5,562 bases of DNA from Nostocaceae cyanobacterium CSSed10_463m. Its GTDB lineage: Bacteria > Cyanobacteriota > Cyanobacteriia > Cyanobacteriales > Nostocaceae. Below, one piece after another: positions 1-4,889 of this stretch. Position 1 is the first letter of the stretch; every line of letters starts with the position of its first letter. The stretch lies in contig PWQB01000547.1 of assembly GCA_003556955.1 (NCBI GenBank), positions 1 to 5,562 of the forward strand, given 5' to 3'. The position numbers and the translations under genes were made by a program. Below the pieces are notes generated by a model. That model did not search any database, had not been told where the DNA came from, and worked only from the letters and a program-made list of their open reading frames with translations.

Positions 1-92
1 ATGTTGAGCTGGTCGCAAATTGCTAATAGCTCTTTGTTATCCAAATTCAATTCCTTTGATAATTCGTAGATTCTAACTTTGCCGTTGTTCAT
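1..92 (-). CDS. infB: Translation initiation factor IF-2, N-terminal fragment (cut by window edge)
   Basis: The 30 complete codons read [20 protein letters not shown] followed by [10 protein letters not shown]. This is the start of the IF-2 N-terminal domain as found in cyanobacteria, a small helical module (RIYELAKEL-type motif) preceding a long variable linker and the GTPase core. IF-2 is the cytoplasmic GTPase that brings initiator tRNA to the 30S subunit and promotes 50S joining. The GTPase part lies outside the window, so identity rests on the N-terminal motif plus position as the last gene of a rimP-nusA-ylxR-infB cluster. The start is ATG at 92, preceded by a purine-rich Shine-Dalgarno stretch (AAAGGGGAAGAG, about 100-111). 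The ATG overlaps the TGA of a doubtful upstream ORF in an ATGA arrangement. Codons are open to the edge. Confidence 0.9.
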   Translation of the reverse strand, partial: MNNGKVRIYELSKELNLDNKELLAICDQLN

Positions 93-507
93 CCACTCTT
101 CCCCTTTAATTTACAGTTTTTTAGCGGATGGTTGCCTGGTTTTCGACATCTCCATCCTTTGATTACTGTTTTTAGGTTGCCCTTGGTGATTTTGCCGGTG
201 CCTCCAGTCAGGAAAGAGAGATGTTTCGGTTTAACTCTGGCATTTCCACCTGGATGGATGGTTGATGCCAAGGTGCGCGTGAGCGCTACCAGGTTGCCAT
301 TCTTGAGTTTTTTGTTTTGCTGATTCTGAGTCTGCCACAACACAATCGAGTAAAACTTATGGGGAGTATGTTCTGCTACTTTTTTTGTGAAAAAGCCACA
401 GCTTTATACACCCATTTACTATTTTGGCATTCACCCCATGAATTGCAGAGTCGGCTGGACGCACAACTACTTTGGGATTACCGCCAGTAGGTTTTTTTCA
501 CCTAATT
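93..507. other. ylxR-infB spacer (415 bp) with one doubtful small ORF
   Basis: This stretch separates ylxR from infB and is long for a spacer inside an operon. On the minus strand it contains an 84-codon frame from a GTG at 343 to a TGA at 89-91, which overlaps the infB ATG. The predicted peptide is very basic (many Lys), has two Cys near its end and no motif I recognise. No clear Shine-Dalgarno precedes its start. The word GGTTGCC occurs three times on the plus strand (near 129, 175 and 293). A short hairpin-capable stretch GGTGCGC/GCGC(T)ACC lies near 270-290. I see no convincing terminator or tRNA. The small ORF may be real, a decayed gene or chance; I do not annotate it as a gene. Confidence 0.5.
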
Positions 508-777
508 TTAATTTTGATTTTGGGGATGGCTTTGGGCTAGACGTTGCCACAATGTTTGGTACAGTGTTTCTGGCACTGACGCACGTAGCGATCGCCCTAG
601 TCTATTTTTTTTCTGAGCTGCTTGTAGGCAACTCATTTGCGGGCAGATATAGGCGGAACGCCCCATGCCCTGATCCAATTGTACCTTTCCAGATGGAAAG
701 ACGCGGACAATCCGCCAAAAGTCTTCTTTAAGGCCTACTTTGCGGCAACTAATACAACGCCGATAATTTGGTTTCAT
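508..777 (-). CDS. ylxR: YlxR-family RNA-binding protein (RnpM-like), 89 aa
   Basis: The product is a small basic cytoplasmic protein of the YlxR (DUF448) family. Visible family features are the N-terminal RRCISCR motif (residues 6-12), a VFPSGKVQLD strand region (26-35), the GRSAYICP motif (39-46) with a following Cys at 50, and a Lys/Arg-rich helix QKKNRLGRSLR (55-65). Family members bind RNA, and the Bacillus homologue (RnpM) has been reported to bind and modulate RNase P; applying that role here is inference. I chose the ATG at 777 because it gives the family's usual MKPNYRR start. The frame extends upstream to a TTG at 804, but that adds nine atypical residues and has no ribosome site. 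A Shine-Dalgarno is weak for either start. The gene sits between nusA and infB, its standard position. A HIP1 octamer lies within it at 588-595. Confidence 0.93.
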   Translation of the reverse strand: MKPNYRRCISCRKVGLKEDFWRIVRVFPSGKVQLDQGMGRSAYICPQMSCLQAAQKKNRLGRSLRASVPETLYQTLWQRLAQSHPQNQN

Positions 778-866
778 GGGTCTTATATGACTACAGGTGA
801 GCAATCTGGTGATGAAAATAAATTTGGCTTTACCAATCTTTACTTACACTGGAATGATTGATGCCT

Positions 867-895
867 GTAATCATTAAGACTAGTAATGTTGTCAA
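867..895 (-). promoter_or_regulatory. Weak candidate internal promoter between nusA and ylxR
   Basis: On the minus strand a perfect TTGACA (895-890) lies in the 147-bp nusA-ylxR spacer, followed after 17 bases by GATTAC (872-867), a poor -10 match. It could give ylxR-infB some independent transcription. The -10 is weak enough that the match may be chance. Confidence 0.15.
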
Positions 896-924
896 TAGTA
901 GCAGAACTCAATAAGACTAATAAA

Positions 925-2202
925 TTAATCTCGATCGCTCGTCTCAAAAGATTCTTCTTCCTCTTCTAGTTGTTCTTGATTTTCATAATCTAGCTCCTCC
1001 AGTTCAAGTTCATCTTCCTCTGGTTGATATTTAGCACGTGCCGCAGCGAATTTAGTATCCTCTCCTGCATAATCGTACTTAGCTTTATCTTTAATGTCGA
1101 TTTTCCAACCTGTTAAGCGGGCTGCTAAACGGACATTTTGACCTTCTTTACCAATAGCTAAACTCAGTTGGTCTTCAGCCACAAGTACGTGAGTTTGGCG
1201 GGTTTCGGGGTCCATGAGGCGGACTTCATCTACCCGTGCTGGACTCAAAGCGTTAGCAATATATGTGGACGGGTCTGGAGACCAGCGAATCACATCTATT
1301 TTTTCGCCCCGTAATTCGTTGACTACGACTTGAATCCGTGATCCCCTAGCTCCAATACAAGCCCCAACTGGGTCTACATCTCGGTCAAGGGTATCTACAG
1401 CAATTTTAGTCCGAGGGCCGACATAACGGGAAGGGGGGTTAGCTTCTCGTGCTACCGCCACAATTCTGACCACCTCATCCTCAATTTCTGGGACTTCGTT
1501 GGCAAATAGATAAACTACTAAACCAGCATCAGCGCGAGATACTAATAACTGTGGTCCCCGTTGTTGTCCTTGAGAAACTTTTTTCAGATATACCTTAAAG
1601 GTGGCATTTGCGCGATAATTGTCATTGGGCAGTTGTTCCCGCTTGGGTAACTCAGCTTCCACTTCTGGCTGACCAAAACCACTGGCTACTGCCAAAATCA
1701 CAGATTGTCTTTCAAATCGCAAAACTCTGGCTTGTAAGACAGTTCCTTCCAAGTCTTGGAATTCTTCTTGCACCATCTGCCGTTGTTGATCCCGGAGTTT
1801 CTGCGCTAATACTTGCTTAGTTTGCATTGCGGCCATGCGACCAAATTCACCTTGGTCTGGCGTAACATCCAGGACTACAGAATCTCCCAATTGAGCTTCA
1901 GGAGCAACTTGTTGTACTTCTTCTAAAGAAATTTGATGGTCAGAGTTATCGACTGCTTCCACAATGCTTTTAGTGGAAAGAACGCGAAATCCTTCGCCTT
2001 CGATATCAAGTTCTACTTCAAAATTATCAAAATATTCTTCATCAAACAGTCTTCTTTCTAAGTTTTGGGCGCGACGGTAACGTTCATAGCCTTTAAGTAA
2101 AGCTTCTCGAATCGCTGATTGAACTGCGAGGCGAGGCAAATTACGCTCACGGCTTATACTTTCAATTAATTCTTTTAATCCTGGTAGACTAACCATTGAC
2201 AT
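925..2202 (-). CDS. nusA: Transcription elongation/termination factor NusA, 425 aa
   Basis: NusA binds RNA polymerase and nascent RNA, promotes pausing and hairpin-dependent termination, and joins antitermination complexes. Domains in order: N-terminal RNAP-binding domain (about 1-135, beginning SLPGLKELIESISRERNLPR, with QGEFGRMAAMQTKQVL at its end); S1 domain (about 145-220, DLEGTVLQARVLRFER onward); KH1 (about 230-300, RTKIAVDTLDRDVDPVGACI and a GARG loop at 284-287); KH2 (about 310-375, AIGKEGQNVRLAARLTGW with GKEG at 351-354). The protein ends in an acidic tail (about 392-425, mostly Glu/Asp). It lacks the AR1/AR2 repeats of the 495-aa E. coli protein. I chose ATG 2202 because AAAGGAGA (2209-2216) sits 7 nt upstream. 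A TTG at 2208 and an ATG at 2196 are in-frame alternatives with worse spacing. It lies 283 bp downstream of rimP, probably in the same operon. Confidence 0.97.
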   Translation of the reverse strand: MSMVSLPGLKELIESISRERNLPRLAVQSAIREALLKGYERYRRAQNLERRLFDEEYFDNFEVELDIEGEGFRVLSTKSIVEAVDNSDHQISLEEVQQVAPEAQLGDSVVLDVTPDQGEFGRMAAMQTKQVLAQKLRDQQRQMVQEEFQDLEGTVLQARVLRFERQSVILAVASGFGQPEVEAELPKREQLPNDNYRANATFKVYLKKVSQGQQRGPQLLVSRADAGLVVYLFANEVPEIEDEVVRIVAVAREANPPSRYVGPRTKIAVDTLDRDVDPVGACIGARGSRIQVVVNELRGEKIDVIRWSPDPSTYIANALSPARVDEVRLMDPETRQTHVLVAEDQLSLAIGKEGQNVRLAARLTGWKIDIKDKAKYDYAGEDTKFAAARAKYQPEEDELELEELDYENQEQLEEEEESFETSDRD

Positions 2203-2208
2203 AAACAA

Positions 2209-2216
2209 TCTCCTTT
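2209..2216 (-). promoter_or_regulatory. Strong ribosome binding site of nusA
   Basis: On the minus strand AAAGGAGA lies 7 nt (counted from the last G of GGAG) before the ATG at 2202. This spacing favours that ATG over the in-frame TTG at 2208 and ATG at 2196. Confidence 0.75.
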
Positions 2217-2359
2217 AAAATCGAGTCTAAAAAATACAGATAAGAAACAGCACAGACGCGACTAATCACGTCTAGACAAAGGGGTGGGTAGTGAGAAACT
2301 ACACATCAAAGACTGGGGATTAGAGAAAATTTTTTACTCTACTCCCTATCCTTGAGCTT

Positions 2360-2449
2360 CTAGTACCACACGGCGTAAATAGGCATACTATTTGAAAAAG
2401 TCCAAAATTCCAAAATTCCAGTCTTTTGACGAACGCCTGGCGGTACTAG
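2360..2449. repeat. 90-bp imperfect palindrome in the rimP-nusA spacer, possible MITE-like element
   Basis: CTAGTACC (2360-2367) is perfectly inverted as GGTACTAG (2442-2449). In the same register GGCGT (2372-2376) pairs with ACGCC (2433-2437), and one further C-G pair falls between them. The arms are therefore 17 nt with three mismatches around a 56-nt centre. The centre holds 2.5 copies of TCCAAAAT (2401-2420) and AAAAG/CTTTT runs that could extend the fold. I see no open frame and no clear target-site duplication. It lies in transcribed intra-operon DNA, so it may fold in the rimP-nusA mRNA. It resembles the small dispersed palindromic repeats common in Nostoc-type genomes, but copy number elsewhere is unknown. 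Confidence 0.5.
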
Positions 2450-2452
2450 TTT

Positions 2453-2480
2453 TTAGTCTCTAGCCCCTAGCCCTTAGTTC
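2453..2480. repeat. Short in-phase heptamer array just after rimP
   Basis: Four consecutive 7-mers are in phase: TTAGTCT, CTAGCCC, CTAGCCC, TTAGTTC. They end 5 bp from the rimP stop codon. The unit and variation pattern resemble the STRR repeats of heterocystous cyanobacteria, though the unit differs from the larger array at 3073-3156. Confidence 0.5.
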
Positions 2481-2485
2481 CTCGT

Positions 2486-2947
2486 CTATTGGCGGTCATC
2501 TAGCAGCACCCTAGTAATGAGGGTGCGGGGAATTTGGATAGCGCGCCCTTTTTGGTTTAAGTAAACAGTGGTTTCATCCCGGCGAATTAACTGACCAATC
2601 CACTCTTGTTGTCCGTCGTAGGGTTGAGAAGTGGAGACGATTACAGGAAATCCTTTGAAGGAAATAAACTCTCTGTCTGTTATTAATTGTCGTGAAATAC
2701 CAGGACTGGAAACTTCCAAGACATAAGCATCTGGAATGATCTCTGCCGCATCTAAGGAAGCTTCTAAAGCACGACTCATCCGCTCACAATCATTTAAACC
2801 AGTATCCTCCTGGGGATTGCGGATGTCTACCCGTAAGACTGGTGGACGCTGGTTAGTGTGGAAAACTATGCCAACAACTTCCAAACCCAGTTCTGCTGCT
2901 ACTGGTGTCGCCAAATCGATAATTTGTGGAACTAAAGGATGAGTCAT
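2486..2947 (-). CDS. rimP: Ribosome maturation factor RimP, 153 aa
   Basis: RimP is a cytoplasmic factor needed for late assembly of the 30S ribosomal subunit. The N-terminal domain (about 1-83) carries the family pattern [18 protein letters not shown], then [30 protein letters not shown], and the signature [14 protein letters not shown] (75-88). The C-terminal SH3-like domain (about 95-153) runs from GFPVIVST through [13 protein letters not shown] to ITRVLLDD. Length matches the family. I chose ATG 2947, giving MTHPLVPQI, because homologues start close to this point. The frame stays open upstream to a TTG at 3028, but that extension runs through the leader terminator and encodes no family sequence. 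The Shine-Dalgarno before 2947 is poor, so translation may be inefficient or depend on leader structure. It is first in the rimP-nusA-ylxR-infB order. Confidence 0.95.
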   Translation of the reverse strand: MTHPLVPQIIDLATPVAAELGLEVVGIVFHTNQRPPVLRVDIRNPQEDTGLNDCERMSRALEASLDAAEIIPDAYVLEVSSPGISRQLITDREFISFKGFPVIVSTSQPYDGQQEWIGQLIRRDETTVYLNQKGRAIQIPRTLITRVLLDDRQ

Positions 2948-3043
2948 GCGAAATTTCAATAAAAAAAGTGGGTATAGACCCACTTCCTGCGATAGGGATA
3001 TCTTCCAAGAAGTCTTGTGACGAATCAATAATGGTTCGTCTCT
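2948..3043 (-). promoter_or_regulatory. rimP mRNA leader with alternative folds, candidate transcription attenuator
   Basis: Read on the minus strand, this leader contains three structures. The first is a hairpin with arms GACGAA (3040-3035) and TTCGTC (3024-3019). The second is an antiterminator-like stem pairing ACTTCTTG (3013-3006) with CAGGAAGT (2989-2982): 8 bp with one G-U wobble, enclosing a smaller GATA/TATC stem (3002-2999 with 2994-2991). The third is the terminator at 2985-2961. The second and third share the bases AAGT (2985-2982), so they compete. This is the layout of a terminator/antiterminator switch. The ligand, protein or process that would throw it cannot be read from the sequence. 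The 5' end is estimated from a weak promoter guess. Confidence 0.5.
2961..2985 (-). terminator. Intrinsic terminator in the rimP leader
   Basis: On the minus strand AAGTGGGT (2985-2978), a 4-nt CTAT loop and ACCCACTT (2973-2966) form a perfect 8-bp stem with four G-C pairs. It runs straight into seven T residues (2967-2961), of which the first two are also in the stem. The run ends 13 nt before the rimP ATG at 2947. It can serve either as the terminator of transcription coming from the upstream membrane-protein gene or, if a promoter lies between, as an attenuator of the rimP operon. Confidence 0.8.
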
Positions 3044-3049
3044 ATTCCG

Positions 3050-3076
3050 AGTTTAGCGCATTTCTTTCATAGTCAA
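3050..3076 (-). promoter_or_regulatory. Weak candidate promoter for the rimP operon
   Basis: On the minus strand TTGACT (3076-3071) is followed by TAAACT (3055-3050) with a 15-bp spacer, shorter than the usual 17. The -35 overlaps the first unit of the heptamer array. It would start transcription near 3043 and place all three leader hairpins in the transcript. Hexamer matches are moderate. Confidence 0.3.
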
Positions 3077-3156
3077 TAGTCATTGGTCATTGGTCATTGG
3101 TCATTGGTTAACAGTTAACAGTTAACAGTCAACAGTTAACAGTCACTGGTCATTCG
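3073..3156. repeat. STRR-type heptanucleotide array, 12 units in one phase
   Basis: Twelve 7-mers follow without a break: TCAATAG, four TCATTGG (3080-3107), three TTAACAG, one TCAACAG, one TTAACAG (3108-3142), then TCACTGG and TCATTCG. Two repeat types that look like separate STRR classes share one 7-bp register and grade into each other through single-base variants. Such short tandemly repeated repetitive sequences are characteristic of heterocystous cyanobacteria and lie between genes. Here the array separates the end of the membrane-protein gene from the rimP leader. Confidence 0.85.
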
Positions 3157-3176
3157 CTGATCTCCCTCATTTACAG

Positions 3177-4625
3177 TTAATTTTCCTTCTGAACTGAGAG
3201 AATAGAACCTTTATCGACTAATGGCTGAACGGCTGGTTGTGTTCTTAGCTGTCTGGTTTGCTCCATAATCTGGTCTATGTCTTCTTGGGATAAGCGCTGG
3301 ACATAGTTGATCTTGACTTCTTCGAGGAAGTCGGACATCAAGCTTTGAATTTCGCCAATGACGTGTTTTTGCTGGACTTCTTCCCCCAAGGCTTTGGTGA
3401 AGCTTTCGGCCAGTTGACTAGAAAGTTTAGCTCCCACGGGATCTTCCATAGCCGCAGTGACGGCGCTGTAAAGGTTGGCGGTGATTTGAGTTGCTAGTTG
3501 TTCGCTGAGTTGGTTTTGCATATCTCCCATTCCCGGAACATTGTGGAGGTTGCGGTATACAGGGACTTGATTGATGGTGGTGGCAATATTGTGACGTAAG
3601 ATGGCAATGATTTCTGGTTGAATTTTGGGCAGCACTTGATAAACTAATGTTTGCACCAAAATCCCGGCGATCGCTTCGATTTCATTTGTATTATTAATAT
3701 TTATGTAGGGTCGCAAATTCTCTTTTTGCGTTAGCCAGCCTGTTAAATCACCGCGTCGAATTGAACCTTGAACTTGGTTAATTACTCTAACTACGACTAT
3801 TTCTGTGAGATCCTCGGCAAAATTAGCTAATATTGATTGATTGATTTGCTGCTGTAACGGTTGCAAATTCAATAATCGGGCTTGGTCAAGGCGAATTATG
3901 ACGGGTAGGATGCGTAACCACCGCACAAAAGGGAAGACAAGAAATAGGTCGTACCAGCGCCACAGTATGGCATTTACCCAAGTAAAACTGGGATGACGAC
4001 GGCGCAGATAAAAGGAACGCGCCAGTAACTCTGCGGCAAATAAGCAGATAAATGGTAAGTCAATCAGCCAAAAATGATTCAGAAGTTCGCCATTTTCACC
4101 GATACGGCGGAAATAATTGGTGGCGATTAAAGGGCGAATTTGCCTGTTAAAAAAATCAATTTCTTGGTTCCAGCCTTGTTCGGATAAATACTCCTGCGTC
4201 CAAAAGCGGGAAAATGATTGTTTTGCCGATTCTTTACCGATGCGATCGCGCATCTGATTTTTGGCTTTTTCAAAGTTACCACTTTTATTGACTGCTGCAA
4301 ATGGATTACCGTCAACCATTTCGCTGCTCAGACGGTCAAGTTCCTCTAGTTTAGCCTTGGCTTCTGGTGAAGTTAAACCGGTTTGACTCACCTGTTCTTT
4401 CAGCGCATCGACTCTGTTTAAATAATTTCTCGTTTCTCTATGGTCTTCAATTCCCTTCACGGGATCATATATTTGGGTGATTTGGGGAAAGTTACGCAAA
4501 TAGAAATCCCGCCAAGGTACGTAGCTTAAATCAAACAAGACTAAGCCTAAATTCACGGTGGCAATCAATGCCATTAGTCTTTCAAAAATCAGATTTTGCT
4601 GTTTTGGTGATTTTCTCTTCGTCAT
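3177..4625 (-). CDS. Conserved-looking membrane protein of unknown function with voltage-sensor-like segment, 482 aa
   Basis: I do not recognise a named family. Visible structure: a basic N-terminus (MTKRKSPKQQ), a first membrane segment at about 14-33, a hydrophilic and largely helical region at about 40-180, a second segment at about 184-206 (LIDLPFICLFAAELLARSFY), a third at about 216-233 (ILWRWYDLFLVFPF), then VRWLRILPVIIRLDQAR (234-250), and a soluble, helix-rich C-terminus of about 230 residues. Segments two to four resemble S2-S4 of a voltage-sensor domain: an acidic residue and Arg in S2 (E199, R203), Asp in S3 (D226) and spaced Arg in S4 (R235, R238, R245, R250). No pore helix or selectivity filter follows. 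The Arg spacing is irregular and the first loop is very long, so any channel relation is inference. ATG 4625 has a weak GAAG site; ATG 4646 is an in-frame alternative without one. HIP1 sites lie at 3667 and 4242. Confidence 0.85.
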   Translation of the reverse strand: MTKRKSPKQQNLIFERLMALIATVNLGLVLFDLSYVPWRDFYLRNFPQITQIYDPVKGIEDHRETRNYLNRVDALKEQVSQTGLTSPEAKAKLEELDRLSSEMVDGNPFAAVNKSGNFEKAKNQMRDRIGKESAKQSFSRFWTQEYLSEQGWNQEIDFFNRQIRPLIATNYFRRIGENGELLNHFWLIDLPFICLFAAELLARSFYLRRRHPSFTWVNAILWRWYDLFLVFPFVRWLRILPVIIRLDQARLLNLQPLQQQINQSILANFAEDLTEIVVVRVINQVQGSIRRGDLTGWLTQKENLRPYININNTNEIEAIAGILVQTLVYQVLPKIQPEIIAILRHNIATTINQVPVYRNLHNVPGMGDMQNQLSEQLATQITANLYSAVTAAMEDPVGAKLSSQLAESFTKALGEEVQQKHVIGEIQSLMSDFLEEVKINYVQRLSQEDIDQIMEQTRQLRTQPAVQPLVDKGSILSVQKEN

Positions 4626-4698
4626 TTTTGCTGCTTCTTTATACATGAAAATGCAGTTATTTTCGTTGCATAATTATTAAGCCCATGATGACGGCTCA

Positions 4699-4727
4699 AT
4701 TAAGATACCTCTATAGGATGATGGCAA
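4699..4727 (-). promoter_or_regulatory. Candidate promoter of the membrane-protein gene
   Basis: On the minus strand TTGCCA (4727-4722, five of six to consensus) and CTTAAT (4704-4699, four of six) are separated by 17 bp. Transcription would begin near 4691, giving a 5' leader of about 65 nt to the ATG at 4625. It is a sequence match only. Confidence 0.3.
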
Positions 4728-4743
4728 ACATATTTGTTTCGAT

Positions 4744-4769
4744 ATTTAGTTAATTTTAATTAACTAAAT
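4744..4769. promoter_or_regulatory. 26-bp AT-rich palindrome between divergent genes, candidate operator
   Basis: Two perfect 12-bp arms, ATTTAGTTAATT (4744-4755) and AATTAACTAAAT (4758-4769), flank a TT spacer. It is centred about 130 bp from each start codon. Perfect symmetry and its place between divergent promoters suggest a dimeric-regulator site. AT-rich palindromes also arise by chance or extrude as cruciforms. There is no G-C stem, so it is not a convincing terminator. Confidence 0.4.
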
Positions 4770-4779
4770 TTACATTCCT

Positions 4780-4804
4780 CAACAGTTGTTGGCAATTATC
4801 AACA
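4780..4804. promoter_or_regulatory. Three alternating CAACA/TGTTG half-sites
   Basis: CAACA (4780-4784), TGTTG (4787-4791) and CAACA (4800-4804) give two overlapping inverted repeats, one with a 2-bp and one with an 8-bp spacer. They lie about 50-75 bp upstream of the presumed start of transcription of the plus-strand gene, where an activator could bind. No regulator can be named. Confidence 0.25.
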
Positions 4805-4844
4805 TAAATTTTAAATAAATGTAATATTCGTGTGTAAAGTTCTA

Positions 4845-4850
4845 TATACT
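4845..4850 (+). promoter_or_regulatory. Candidate -10 box of the exported-protein gene
   Basis: TATACT lies 39 bp before the ATG at 4890. No good -35 hexamer stands at the usual distance, so the promoter may be activator-dependent or this assignment may be wrong. Confidence 0.3.
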
Positions 4851-4874
4851 TCGGAAAATTATTGATTGACCCTA

Positions 4875-4880
4875 GAGGAG
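4875..4880 (+). promoter_or_regulatory. Ribosome binding site of the exported-protein gene
   Basis: GAGGAG stands 9 nt before the ATG at 4890. This supports that start over the in-frame ATG at 4917, which has no comparable site. Confidence 0.7.
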
Positions 4881-4889
4881 TCGTAAATT

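Noticed and set aside
132..323. Plus-strand 63-codon frame in the ylxR-infB spacer
   Set aside because: Its start has no ribosome site, it shows no motif, and it is antisense to the operon and to the slightly better minus-strand frame there.
387..731. Plus-strand 114-codon frame opposite the ylxR region
   Set aside because: It overlaps the clearly identified ylxR on the other strand, has no recognisable domain or ribosome site, and its content changes where it leaves ylxR.
2948..3028. N-terminal extension of RimP to a TTG at 3028
   Set aside because: The 27 extra codons span the terminator hairpin and U-tract, have no RimP-family sequence and no ribosome site. The open frame is incidental.
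3073..3156. CRISPR array
   Set aside because: Units are 7 bp and directly adjacent with no unique spacers, which fits a tandem repeat and not a CRISPR array.
4744..4769. Bidirectional terminator reading of the AT-rich palindrome
   Set aside because: The stem has only one G-C pair per arm, no U-tract context, and lies upstream of both divergent genes, where a terminator is not expected.
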